Source: Terriglobia bacterium
Lineage (GTDB): Bacteria; Acidobacteriota; Terriglobia; Terriglobales; Acidobacteriaceae
NCBI GenBank assembly: GCA_020073165.1
Contig: JAIQFP010000020.1
Span: 1 to 64,000, forward strand
Direction: 5' to 3'
DNA length: 64,000 bases
Shown: piece by piece, positions 26,768-35,240 of the stretch
Layout: every line of letters starts with the position of its first letter
Numbering within the stretch: the first letter of the stretch is position 1
Position numbers and translations under genes: made by a program
The notes under the pieces: model-generated
Database searches by the model: none
Told to the model about the DNA's origin: nothing
What the model saw: only the letters and a program-made list of their open reading frames with translations

Positions 26768-27591
26768 CACGCCGCGGGCTTGGTGGTGCGCCGGTTGGCC
26801 ATGACGAACGCCAGTCCGAACATGAACAGAGTGAACAGAACTAGAGTCGCCATGGCCGCAGACAAGGAAAAGTCCGCCGGGCTGTCGGGGTAAAGCAGAA
26901 TGCGCAGCGCCTCGACGCCATAGGTCAGGGGATTGATCTGCATCAGCATGCGCATCCAGCCAGAGGCGCCCGACAGCGGGAACAATGCGCCCGAGAGCAG
27001 CCACAACGGAATCAGGAACAGGTTGATGATGGCGTGAAAGGCTTGGTTAGAGTCCATCGGCCAGGCGATGGCGAAGCCCAGAGCGGTCAGGGAAAACGAC
27101 ACCAGGAAAACCGTGAGCACGATCAGCAGGAAGCTGGTGATCGTCAGGTGTACTCCGACCAGAGGTGCGAACGCCAGGAAAATCAGACCCTGGATGGCCG
27201 ACAGCGTGGTTCCGCCCATGACCTTGCCGAGCACGATCGCCGAGCGCGGTACCGGCGCAACCAGCACCGATAGGAGAAAGCCTTCTTTGCGATCCTCGAT
27301 GACCGACATCATGGTGAAGATCGAGGTGAAGAGCACGATCATGATGAGCGCGCCGGGGTAGAAGTAGTCGAGATAGTGTTGCTGCCCGGCAGCGTCGCCG
27401 GAACGGAAGGAACTGCCGAAGCCTGATCCAATCACCACCCAGAACAACAGGGGCGAGGCGATCACGCCGACCACGCGGCTACGCTGACGGTAGAAGCGGA
27501 CGATCTCCCTCCACCACAAGGTGAAGGCAGGCAGCATCACCCCCGCGGAGATCCGGGGTTGGGCCGGCAAGGTTGCGCTTTGGGTAACCAC
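26767..27591 (-). CDS. ABC-2 type transporter permease
   Basis: 274 residues with six helices. ABC-2 features are RVVGVIASPLLFWVVIGSGF and EDRKEGFLLSVLVAPVPRSAIVLGK. It pairs with the ATP-binding gene two places upstream (27908-28933) with only a 71-aa gene between, and is coupled to the DUF420 gene downstream. Position inside a heme A/oxidase block suggests export of something needed for oxidase assembly, which is inference. Confidence 0.9.
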   Translation of the reverse strand: MVTQSATLPAQPRISAGVMLPAFTLWWREIVRFYRQRSRVVGVIASPLLFWVVIGSGFGSSFRSGDAAGQQHYLDYFYPGALIMIVLFTSIFTMMSVIEDRKEGFLLSVLVAPVPRSAIVLGKVMGGTTLSAIQGLIFLAFAPLVGVHLTITSFLLIVLTVFLVSFSLTALGFAIAWPMDSNQAFHAIINLFLIPLWLLSGALFPLSGASGWMRMLMQINPLTYGVEALRILLYPDSPADFSLSAAMATLVLFTLFMFGLAFVMANRRTTKPAA

Positions 27592-27592
27592 G

Positions 27593-27808
27593 TCAACTCG
27601 GTTTCTGCGCCGGAGGCGCTGATTTCTGCTTTGCGAGTTTCCAGTTTCGCAACTCCAGGAACGCGTTGAGAAACAGAATCCCCGAAAGCGTGAGCAGGAT
27701 AAGGCTCATGAACAGGCCATCAACGGTGGTGATGGTGCCGCTTGCGACCGTCCAGGCGATTCCCAGCAGGGGAACGACACCGAGCACAATCGACAGCACA
27801 AGCATCAT
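27593..27808 (-). CDS. small two-helix membrane protein in ABC operon
   Basis: 71 residues from ATG 27808; a longer in-frame start would run through the period-9 repeat and is rejected. Two helices (LVLSIVLGVVPLLGIAWTV, LFMSLILLTLSGILFLNAFL) and a basic tail ending in QKPS. One base separates its stop from the permease start, so it belongs to the ABC operon and may be an accessory subunit. No family recognised. Confidence 0.7.
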   Translation of the reverse strand: MMLVLSIVLGVVPLLGIAWTVASGTITTVDGLFMSLILLTLSGILFLNAFLELRNWKLAKQKSAPPAQKPS

Positions 27809-27846
27809 GGGCACTCTACCTTGACCTTTTCGCAATTTAAACGATG

Positions 27847-27899
27847 TCTTTGCGCTCTTTGCGGTAAAGCTTAGCCGCAGAGGACGCAAAGGACGCAAA
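27847..27899. repeat. period-9 tandem repeat pair in inverted orientation
   Basis: TCTTTGCGC and TCTTTGCGG (27847-27864) face two exact copies of GGACGCAAA (27882-27899) across a short spacer. The arms can pair. It lies in the gap between the ABC ATPase gene and the 71-aa gene, within one operon. Confidence 0.75.
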
Positions 27900-27907
27900 G
27901 AAAAACA

Positions 27908-28933
27908 TCACGCTTTGGTCGCACTTTCCCCGCCCTCAGTCCAGAAACGATGGCCCGTGCGGTGGATGAAGACGTCTTCCAGTGTCGGCTTACTCACCGA
28001 GATGGACTGAATCTCGCCGGGGAAAGATTCGGCCAGTTCAGCGATGAAGCGATGTCCGTGCTCTCGTTCCAGACGAACTCGGGCGTCTTGCTCGTTGTCC
28101 CCGATGACCGTAGCTTCGACGCCGAGGCGCGTGGAGATACGGTCAGCCAGGTCGCGTGGGTTGCGGGTGGCCTCCAGCCAGATCACGTCCCCGCCAATTT
28201 CATGCTTGAGGTCCGCGGGAGTGCCCAGCGCCACTAGCTTTCCTTCATTCAGGATGGCGAGCCGGTCGCATCGCTCGGCTTCTTCCATCAGGTGCGTCGT
28301 GACGATCACGGTGACGCTTTCCTCATCCCGCAGAATGCGCAGGTATTGCCAGAGGTCGCGGCGGGCGCCGGGATCGAGGCCGGTGGTGGGTTCATCCAGC
28401 AACAGAACCGAAGGGTGATGGAGCAAGCCTTTGGCGAGCTCCAGGCGCCGCTGCATGCCGCCGGAGAAGGTCTCGGCCTTCTCCTTGGCACGGTCGGAGA
28501 GGCCGACCCGGCCCAGCATTTCCTGGATGCGCGTCTTTAGAACCCGGCCGTGCAGCCCGTAGAGGTGGCCCTGGTGCCACAAGTTCTCCGCAGCCGTCAG
28601 CTTTATGTCGATGCTTTGGGCCTGGAAGACCACCCCGATGTGGCGGCGCAGGGTGTCGGGGTCCTTAGCGGCGTCGTGTCCCAGGATCAAGGCGCGGCCG
28701 CCCACCGGAACCATCAGAGTGGACAGGATCCGGAACAGCGTGGTCTTGCCGCTGCCGTTGGGCCCGAGAAGGCCGAACAGCTCGGCGTGACCCACTTCGA
28801 AGGAGACGCCATTCAGCGCGGTGCGGCCGTCGTAACGGTGGACTAGGTCTTCGACGGAGATGACAGCAGGCGGGCTGATCGGAACCTCTGCCTCGGAGCC
28901 AGCTACGGCATACGCAGGTGTCTTGGAAGCCAC
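27908..28933 (-). CDS. ABC transporter ATP-binding protein
   Basis: 341 residues starting at GTG. Walker A GLLGPNGSGKTTLFRIL, signature FSGGMQRRLELAKGL, Walker B VLLLDEPTTGLDPGARRDL and switch His in VIVTTHLMEEAERC are all intact. The C-terminal extension matches DrrA/CcmA-type ATPases of ABC-2 exporters. Partner of the permease at 26767-27591. The start lies 8 nt after the ctaB stop, putting it in the heme A operon. Confidence 0.94.
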   Translation of the reverse strand: MASKTPAYAVAGSEAEVPISPPAVISVEDLVHRYDGRTALNGVSFEVGHAELFGLLGPNGSGKTTLFRILSTLMVPVGGRALILGHDAAKDPDTLRRHIGVVFQAQSIDIKLTAAENLWHQGHLYGLHGRVLKTRIQEMLGRVGLSDRAKEKAETFSGGMQRRLELAKGLLHHPSVLLLDEPTTGLDPGARRDLWQYLRILRDEESVTVIVTTHLMEEAERCDRLAILNEGKLVALGTPADLKHEIGGDVIWLEATRNPRDLADRISTRLGVEATVIGDNEQDARVRLEREHGHRFIAELAESFPGEIQSISVSKPTLEDVFIHRTGHRFWTEGGESATKA

Positions 28934-28941
28934 AGGCTATT

Positions 28942-29877
28942 CTACGACGAGACCGTGTTCAGCATCATCAGGGCAAACAGAAGCGGCAAGTAGAAGACGG
29001 TTGCTTGCAGCAGGTGCCGGGCACGTTGCTTGGAACGAGCCGTGCTCGGAGACATCTTGAACATCGCCAGGCGCAGGCCGAAATAGAAGAGGCCCAGGCC
29101 CATCACCACCGCGCCGATGAGATAAATCTTGCCCGACATGCCCAGGAATGTGGGCAGCAGGCTGATGGGAACCAGGCCAACGGAATACAGCAAGATCCGG
29201 CGCGCGGTGGACTTGCCGTCGGGCTCGACTACCGGCAGCATGCGGATGCCGCCGCCCTCGTAGTCTTCGCGGTAGAGCCAGGCGATCGAAAAGAAATGTG
29301 GGAATTGCCAGAAGAAGACGATGGCGAACATCACCAGCGCGCCCCACTCCAGCCGTCCGCGGGCAGCGGTCCAGCCCAGCACGCCGGGCATGGCGCCGGG
29401 GAACGCACCCACGAAGGTGCAGATGGGATGAATCTTCTTCAGAGGCGTGTAGGCGGCAAGATAGATCACCGAAGTGGCCAGCGAGAGCCATCCGGTCAGC
29501 GGGTTGAGCGCGAGTCCAAGATAGAGCGCGCCCCCCAGCGTCATCAATCCGCCGACAATCCCCGCATGGAACAGGCTCATTCGTCCAGCGGGCAGTGGGC
29601 GCTGCGCGGTGCGTCGCATGAGGCCGTCGATGTCGTGTTCCATCACCTCATTCAGCGCTGCGGTTCCGCCGGAAATCAAGCCGATGCCCAGCAATGTGTG
29701 GAGCAAACCCCAGGAGAGGGAAGAGACGCCGGACTTCAGGGCTCCGAAGTAGTAGCCACACCAGGCGGTCATGACGATCAGTGTCGTCACCCGCATCTTG
29801 GTAAGTTCGGCGTAATCGCGCGCCAAGGTAAGCGCCGAGTTGCGCGGGACCGCCAAGGGTTGGGTTGCAGTGCTCAT
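28942..29877 (-). CDS. ctaB: protoheme IX farnesyltransferase (heme O synthase)
   Basis: 311 residues, UbiA-family prenyltransferase with about nine helices. First Asp-rich motif NEVMEHDIDGLMRRTAQRPL and second region WQFPHFFSIAWLYREDYEGGG match CtaB/CyoE. Converts heme B to heme O using farnesyl diphosphate. Overlaps ctaA by 4 bp (ATGA), giving the heme B to heme O to heme A order typical for bacteria with aa3-type oxidases. Confidence 0.95.
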   Translation of the reverse strand: MSTATQPLAVPRNSALTLARDYAELTKMRVTTLIVMTAWCGYYFGALKSGVSSLSWGLLHTLLGIGLISGGTAALNEVMEHDIDGLMRRTAQRPLPAGRMSLFHAGIVGGLMTLGGALYLGLALNPLTGWLSLATSVIYLAAYTPLKKIHPICTFVGAFPGAMPGVLGWTAARGRLEWGALVMFAIVFFWQFPHFFSIAWLYREDYEGGGIRMLPVVEPDGKSTARRILLYSVGLVPISLLPTFLGMSGKIYLIGAVVMGLGLFYFGLRLAMFKMSPSTARSKQRARHLLQATVFYLPLLFALMMLNTVSS

Positions 29878-30836
29878 GCGGCCACCGGCTTTCGTTGACC
29901 ACTGGGAACGAGCTCTTCAAAGGCAACTGGAACATGGCGCCACACCTGGATGGCCAGCACTGCCGCGGTGGCCAGCAGCAGCGCGCCCACGGCAACGTGA
30001 GCCACGGTCGAGATCACCATGGGCAGCTCGGGTTGGGCCGCATCACGACCCCAAGCCACGCGAGTAAGAAATGCCATGAAGCCGAGGCAGAGTTGGGCGA
30101 TCAGCAGAGAGAGCATGATGACGGCCGGACGCCGCACCGCTTCGATCTTCGAATACAGCGACAAGGCGCGCACCGCGGTCCAGGTCAACACGATGGTGAC
30201 AATCGCGGCATGCAACACATGCGGCAACCAAGTCATTCCTTTGTGACGGAACATTGCGCCCAGGATCAGTTGGACGTAGAGCACAAAGATGGAAAGCAAA
30301 GTCAGGGTGATCAAGCTGGGGCGTCGCGTGTCCAACTCGATCTGCGGTACTTCTTCCACCCACTGGCGCCCAGTGAACAGGGCGATGGCCACTGCGATAC
30401 AGAAAAAGGTCTGGGCCACGGCGGCGTGGGCGGACGACACCGCTGGCGGTTGATAGAAGAGGACCGTGAGTCCACCGAGGACGGCTTGCGCAAGCACCGT
30501 CCCAAAGGCAGCCAGAGCGAGGAGGCGCAACCAGCGGCGGCGCTCCGCAAGCCACGTCCACACCGCGAGGATGACGGTCAGGGTAGCGACAAACCCGGCG
30601 ATCATGCGGTGGCTCCACTCGAAGCGCGCGCCCCCAACCCAGTGCGGAACCTTAATGAGATAGCCAAACGACGTCGGCCAATCGGGGACGGAGAGGCCGG
30701 CATCGTTGCTGGTGACCAAGGCTCCGGCAACGATGAGCACAAACGTAACGCACGCCGTGAAGACGGCAAAGCGGTGCAGCGAGCGGTTGTACGGTGTTGC
30801 GACTGCCTTCAGAGTCGGCTCCTTGGTTCGGTACAC
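29874..30836 (-). CDS. ctaA: heme A synthase (COX15/CtaA family)
   Basis: 320 residues with eight helices. Heme-ligand histidines occur in FEWSHRMIAGFVA, PPAVSSAHAAVAQ, WLPHVLHAAIVT and STVAHVAVGALL, the four-His pattern of CtaA/Cox15. The motif SNDAGLSVPDWPTSFG near the N-terminus is typical. Oxidises heme O to heme A. GTG start; the next gene upstream is 122 bp away with a hairpin in the gap, so this unit may have its own promoter or attenuator. Confidence 0.92.
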   Translation of the reverse strand: MYRTKEPTLKAVATPYNRSLHRFAVFTACVTFVLIVAGALVTSNDAGLSVPDWPTSFGYLIKVPHWVGGARFEWSHRMIAGFVATLTVILAVWTWLAERRRWLRLLALAAFGTVLAQAVLGGLTVLFYQPPAVSSAHAAVAQTFFCIAVAIALFTGRQWVEEVPQIELDTRRPSLITLTLLSIFVLYVQLILGAMFRHKGMTWLPHVLHAAIVTIVLTWTAVRALSLYSKIEAVRRPAVIMLSLLIAQLCLGFMAFLTRVAWGRDAAQPELPMVISTVAHVAVGALLLATAAVLAIQVWRHVPVAFEELVPSGQRKPVAA

Positions 30837-30904
30837 CCCTGCACAACCGTCCCACCCGGTTGTGCTTTTCCCTTTGCCCAGACGAGGTGTCTGGGTTTGC
30901 AGAA

Positions 30905-30926
30905 GGACGGGCGAGGACGCCCGTCC
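30905..30926. repeat. perfect GC-rich hairpin (GGACGGGCG stem)
   Basis: A 9-bp stem GGACGGGCG / CGCCCGTCC with loop AGGA, followed by TCC. The identical stem occurs at 53073-53095. It lies between the cupredoxin-like gene and ctaA. Confidence 0.75.
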
Positions 30927-30958
30927 TCCATTACAAACCGGCCATTCTATCAGAGGTT

Positions 30959-31735
30959 CTACTGTTTGAAACTGGCGTCGACCGTCTTACTGTCTTTGGC
31001 GGCCAGGGTGACCTTCTGGTCCTGTTCGCCGAGTTTCTCTTGCACGAAGGCGATGGTGTAATCGCCCGGCGGCAGGCCCTTGATCTCATACTTTCCGTCC
31101 GGCCCGGTGACCGCGTAGAACGGGCTCTTCACCACGTTGATGTACATCTTCATCCAGGGATGCTGGTTGCACTTCACCGGGAGCATGATTTCCTCGCGGG
31201 CGAAGTTTTTCTCGATTGGGGCCGCAGCGGGAGGTTGCGATTCGTTCCACTCCCGGTTGTCCTTGGGAGTGGGATGGATGTTGTGGGTGGTCTGATCGTC
31301 GTTCTTGATCTGCACGTTCTGTCCCGCCATCACGCCCAGCACGTGGGGATGATAACGGCAGCCCTGCTGGTCAATGGTCACAGCCTGTGTGGGAACATCG
31401 AACGTCCGGTTGCCCAGCCCGTCCTTCACGTAGACGAACACATTCGCCAGATTGCCGTTGTCGGCTACCACGGTCTCGGCCGTATTCGCACCCTTGCAGG
31501 CCGGATCCTGGCTCATGTCAATCTTCGCGGCCTTGGGAGCTGCGCCGTCAAACTTCACGGTGCCGCTGACGCTGGCCACGGTATTGGGATCGATCGGCGT
31601 AGCGGCGGGTTGCGCCGCCGCGGGAGCGGCCGCGGGCTGCTCCTCGGGAGTTTCCTTCTTGCTGCAGCCTACCAACAGCCACAGGCCGAGCAGGCAGAGC
31701 ACGCTTAGCGCACCTACCCATGCTTTCTTATTCAT
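30959..31735 (-). CDS. cupredoxin-like lipoprotein
   Basis: 258 residues from ATG 31735, with an AGGG ribosome binding site 8 nt upstream. The lipobox LLVGC-S follows a typical helix, and a Pro/Ala/Gln linker precedes the folded part. Candidate type 1 copper ligands are His in TTHNIHPTP, then Cys, His and Met in VKCNQHPWMKMYIN. A C-terminal carboxypeptidase-regulatory-like beta domain follows (DGKYEIKGLPPGDYTIAFV). Placed between octaheme cytochrome c and ctaA, it may carry electrons or copper to a terminal oxidase (inference). Confidence 0.82.
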   Translation of the reverse strand: MNKKAWVGALSVLCLLGLWLLVGCSKKETPEEQPAAAPAAAQPAATPIDPNTVASVSGTVKFDGAAPKAAKIDMSQDPACKGANTAETVVADNGNLANVFVYVKDGLGNRTFDVPTQAVTIDQQGCRYHPHVLGVMAGQNVQIKNDDQTTHNIHPTPKDNREWNESQPPAAAPIEKNFAREEIMLPVKCNQHPWMKMYINVVKSPFYAVTGPDGKYEIKGLPPGDYTIAFVQEKLGEQDQKVTLAAKDSKTVDASFKQ

Positions 31736-31800
31736 GATGTCGCCCTTTCTTGGGAGATTTTCTAAAGCATTCACAGATCCAGCGCCACTGCGCGCCTGAC

Positions 31801-31842
31801 CCTTCGCAGGCGGAAGCCGGACTCAGGATGACGCCATCAAGG
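31801..31842. repeat. dispersed repeat fragment with GATGACGCCATCAA core
   Basis: Shares GGATGACGCCATCAA with 55797-55811 and, in reverse complement, with 62863-62877. Lies between the octaheme cytochrome and the cupredoxin-like gene. Confidence 0.55.
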
Positions 31843-31882
31843 TGCGGTGGCGGTGGTTGTACCTTTTACGAGTCAAAACATT

Positions 31883-34800
31883 TTACCGCGAACCACCGCC
31901 GCTTGCCGTGCGCCCGGAAGTTGAAGCCCCGGCTGCCGCTTTGTGCTTGCTGGATGGTGGCTCCGTGGAGGCGCGGGTTCGTCCCATGGCGCTCGCGACT
32001 CGACGCTGTTCTTCCGGCGTCAACTGGAAGATGTAATCCACCAGCAGCTTGGTGTGATCCTTGTCGTAGCCCTGGAACGACGCCGGGGTGGGGCCGGCAA
32101 AGACCCACTGGGTGCCTTGCTTGCGGAACAATCCCGAGGGCATGGAAGTGCCGGGGCTGACGGCCTGCGGGTCGATGATCCAGCGTTCGACCCAGTCGGG
32201 TTTCAGACGCTGCCTGGCCAGCAGGAAATTCGGCGCCGTGGCGAACTTGTCGTGCTGCGGATCGCCGGTGGCGTGACACTTCAGACAGGGCGCCGCTGTA
32301 CTCGAAAACAGGCTGCGTGCCATGTCGGTTTCCTTCGCCGTGAGCGTCGGGACCTCCTCCGGGATGTACGGCAGAGGCTGCTGCGAGAGCGCCTCGAAGA
32401 AGCGCACCAGCTTGCGCAGTTCATTGTCAGAGAACGAGAACGTGGGCATGCGCACCTGAAGGTAGGGACGCACGCCGTTGCGATTCGTATCCGTGTCACT
32501 CTGCGCCGGGTTGGAGAGGAATCGCCGCAACCACTCGGGATCGACACGCGCGCCCTCGGTCAGAAGTTTCGGCGGCAAGGCTTCGGGCGTGTCGCGATAA
32601 CGAGCCATCCCCATCAGCACAGTTCTTTGCCCGGGGATGAACTGGTGGCATCCCATGCAGTTGTACTTCTTAACGATCCACCAGCCATCCTGGATATCGC
32701 GGCGGGCGTCTCCCGGTTTGTACTGGTAGCTGTCAGGCAGGGAACTCTCCTGGCTGCCGAGCAGGAAGGTGGTCAAGGCCCGGATCTGCTCCTGGTCCAG
32801 GTGCAGGTTGGGCATGCGGAGTTTCTCCATCTCCGACTTTTGCTTGCCCTGGTCGTAGATATTGGGCTCTGCCAGTTTGTGCTCGAAAAAGCCCTTGTGG
32901 TCGTACCAGGGCCCCTTGGCCGGACCGTCAGGCAACCGCTGCAAATCCTCGGGATCAGTGATCGGCTCTTTGCCGCCACGCTGCGCCTCTTCCGTGAACA
33001 GCGCAAAGTCGAGGCGCTCGATGGGCTTGCTGCCTTCGTAAGTCAGTTCCGTGCCGATGCGGCCTTCATCCTCGAAGCCGGAAATCTCGTGGCATCCTGC
33101 GCACCCGAATTGCCGAACCCACTTCTTGCCTTCTTCCTTCAGCTTGGGATCGTCCATGAAGGAAGCGTCGGCGTAGGACGAGGGGTCTTTCTGCTTCTGC
33201 GTCACCAAGTAGCTGGCGATGTCCTGCGCGTCTTCCACGCTGAGACGCAGGCTGGGCATCACCGTCATATTCTGCACCTGGAGCTCGTGGCCATCGTTGG
33301 GGCACTGGCTGTGCTCGAGGTCGAAGACGTAGGGCAGACCCTTCTTGGCGTAATCCTCAGGCCCGATGTCCTTCTTCTCGTATGGGCAATACGGACGGGT
33401 GCGCTGCCGGGCGTTGTGAATCCAGCGTACCAGGTAATCGTAGTTGTCTTTTTCGCCGACGCGGGTCAGGTTCGCGGCGAAGGTGCCGCCCTGCATCTGA
33501 TCGCCTTCGCCGATAGAGTGACAAGCCAGGCAACCGCGGGTCTCGAACAATTCCTTGCCGTGACCAGCGTTGCCAGGCTTCTGCTGCTGCGGCGGATCCT
33601 TCAACGCCGATTGCCAGATGTACGCCGAAATCGCGCGCACCTGCTCATCGTTGAGGCGGAAGTTCGGCATCTTGGTCGTAGGCCGGAAGTCGGTCGGTTT
33701 CTTCAGCCATACCGGAATCCAGTTCTTGTTCAGCTTGAGCCGGATATCTTTCAGGTTCGGGCCGACTTTCTTCTGGTCCTGCATCAGGCTGTGGGACTGG
33801 AAGTCGAGCTGCTGAATGCGGCCGTCCAGCTTGCTGTTGGCAACGCGCAGGGCGACTGCTTTGTCGTTGAGCCGGTTGGCTTCTTCGTTAGACGCGGCCG
33901 CGTCGGCCTGCTTCATCAGGTCAGCGGCGTCCTTGGTGTTCTCAATCTTCTGCTGTTCGAATTGTTTGAGCTGCTGGGTCAGGTTGTTCAGGTCTTCGGG
34001 CTCTTTGTCGTAGCCCTCGTAGCGATGGCAGCCCATGCAGCCCTTCTGCCGGAACAGGTCCTTGCCCTCGCTGATGGTCCAGCCCACGTCACCGCTGACC
34101 AGCACCATATCGCCGGCGTGGCAGGTCTGGCAGCCGGCTTCGGCATTTTCCTTGGGGAAGAGCGGCCACAGCCAGTGCTCATAGTTGCCGTGGGCTTTCT
34201 CAATGCTGGTGGTGGCACGGCCGTTGCCCAGATGGCAGGGCGAACAGCCGAACTTGTCGGGATCGTGGACCTTCAGCAGGGCAGGCTCGGGGTGGCTGAC
34301 GAAGGCGCGATCATATTCATCCGGTTTCTTCTCTTTGTTGGCCTGAGCCATGGAAGCGGCGGTGATCTTCAGCGGCTCGCGCGCGCCCATGTGGCAGGAC
34401 TCACAGCGGTCCACAATATTGGCTTCGGCGACGTTGATCTGCTGAATTTTCGGGTCCCACTCCGCAGTCTTCTTCCTCAAGCCGTCGATCTGAGTGGGCG
34501 TGAGATCCACCATGTGGTCGGAGACGTACTGGGCAAGCTTGGTATTGGCGTCGGTGACCGGCTTGAGGACCTCACCCAGTTCGGCGCTGGTTTTGGTGCG
34601 CTCATCTTTCAGCGCGTTGTATTTCTCCTCCAGTTGGGCGAAGTCGTATTTTTCTTTGTGGCCGTCGGGATATTCGACCGACCAGACCTCGGCTTTGTAT
34701 TCGTCCAGTTCCTTTTGCTTGCTGGCCTTGCCCGACTTGCTGGGATCGGTCTCAATCTCGTAGTTGAGGGCGTTGACGTAGGCACGCTTGTCGGTGAAGA

Positions 34801-35158
34801 CGCTCTGCACCGCCAGGATCTTAGCGTTGAGATCGCTGATCTGCTTTTGCAGTTCGTCCTTGCGCGCCTTGGCGCTGGCCTCCGCCTGTCTGGCGGCTTG
34901 ATCGAGTTGCTGGTACTCCGCGCTTTGGGCGATTGCCTTGATCGACTGCTCGGACTGGGAGTGCTGCGTCTTCAGGAACGCGGTGTAGCGCTCCTTCCAC
35001 TCCTGCTGGAAGGCCTTCCAGGGGCGTTGCCCGTAAGCCTCGTCCCACAGCGCCCAGAACAGCGTGGCCATCAGGATGACCATGGCCACCAGGTAATGCA
35101 GGGCGAAGGACTTGGTTACGATCGGATCTTGCTCAGGGATTGGTTTTTCGGGCACCAC
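31883..35158 (-). CDS. octaheme c-type cytochrome with coiled-coil N-terminus, bc-complex partner
   Basis: 1091 residues. A short N-terminus is followed by one helix (20-39), then a charged coiled-coil region (about 45-245). Eight CxxCH sites lie at 252, 305, 343, 374, 543, 686, 834 and 958. The first four are packed within 130 residues like a multiheme module. The last four are spaced like separate cytochrome c domains, each followed by a Met-ligand candidate (KMPNFRL, VMPSLRL, RMPNLHL, RMPTFSF). A second coiled coil spans about 390-460. Encoded directly after the two cytochrome b genes, it probably replaces cytochrome c1. Confidence 0.9.
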   Translation of the reverse strand: MVPEKPIPEQDPIVTKSFALHYLVAMVILMATLFWALWDEAYGQRPWKAFQQEWKERYTAFLKTQHSQSEQSIKAIAQSAEYQQLDQAARQAEASAKARKDELQKQISDLNAKILAVQSVFTDKRAYVNALNYEIETDPSKSGKASKQKELDEYKAEVWSVEYPDGHKEKYDFAQLEEKYNALKDERTKTSAELGEVLKPVTDANTKLAQYVSDHMVDLTPTQIDGLRKKTAEWDPKIQQINVAEANIVDRCESCHMGAREPLKITAASMAQANKEKKPDEYDRAFVSHPEPALLKVHDPDKFGCSPCHLGNGRATTSIEKAHGNYEHWLWPLFPKENAEAGCQTCHAGDMVLVSGDVGWTISEGKDLFRQKGCMGCHRYEGYDKEPEDLNNLTQQLKQFEQQKIENTKDAADLMKQADAAASNEEANRLNDKAVALRVANSKLDGRIQQLDFQSHSLMQDQKKVGPNLKDIRLKLNKNWIPVWLKKPTDFRPTTKMPNFRLNDEQVRAISAYIWQSALKDPPQQQKPGNAGHGKELFETRGCLACHSIGEGDQMQGGTFAANLTRVGEKDNYDYLVRWIHNARQRTRPYCPYEKKDIGPEDYAKKGLPYVFDLEHSQCPNDGHELQVQNMTVMPSLRLSVEDAQDIASYLVTQKQKDPSSYADASFMDDPKLKEEGKKWVRQFGCAGCHEISGFEDEGRIGTELTYEGSKPIERLDFALFTEEAQRGGKEPITDPEDLQRLPDGPAKGPWYDHKGFFEHKLAEPNIYDQGKQKSEMEKLRMPNLHLDQEQIRALTTFLLGSQESSLPDSYQYKPGDARRDIQDGWWIVKKYNCMGCHQFIPGQRTVLMGMARYRDTPEALPPKLLTEGARVDPEWLRRFLSNPAQSDTDTNRNGVRPYLQVRMPTFSFSDNELRKLVRFFEALSQQPLPYIPEEVPTLTAKETDMARSLFSSTAAPCLKCHATGDPQHDKFATAPNFLLARQRLKPDWVERWIIDPQAVSPGTSMPSGLFRKQGTQWVFAGPTPASFQGYDKDHTKLLVDYIFQLTPEEQRRVASAMGRTRASTEPPSSKHKAAAGASTSGRTASGGGSR

Positions 35159-35175
35159 ATCCTCCGAAACAACAG

Positions 35176-35240
35176 TCGTTGGTCGTTAGTCGTTGGCCGA
35201 AATCCGGAGATCTTTGGCTAACGACCAAAGACCAACGACT
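35176..35240. repeat. paired period-7 arrays in inverted orientation
   Basis: GTCGTTG, GTCGTTA, GTCGTTG (35176-35196) face TAACGAC, CAAAGAC, CAACGAC (35220-35240). The arms can fold into a stem of about 20 bp with a 23-nt loop. It fills the 80-bp gap between subunit IV-like cytochrome b and the octaheme cytochrome gene. Confidence 0.85.

Noticed and set aside
28918-31061. Long plus-strand frames opposite ctaB and ctaA
   Set aside because: His/Gln/Arg-rich translations without domains, opposite genuine heme A synthesis genes.
31943-35221. A 1092-codon plus-strand frame opposite the octaheme cytochrome gene
   Set aside because: Mirror frame of a GC-rich coiled-coil gene. The minus strand has eight CxxCH sites and family matches; the plus translation has no recognisable domain.
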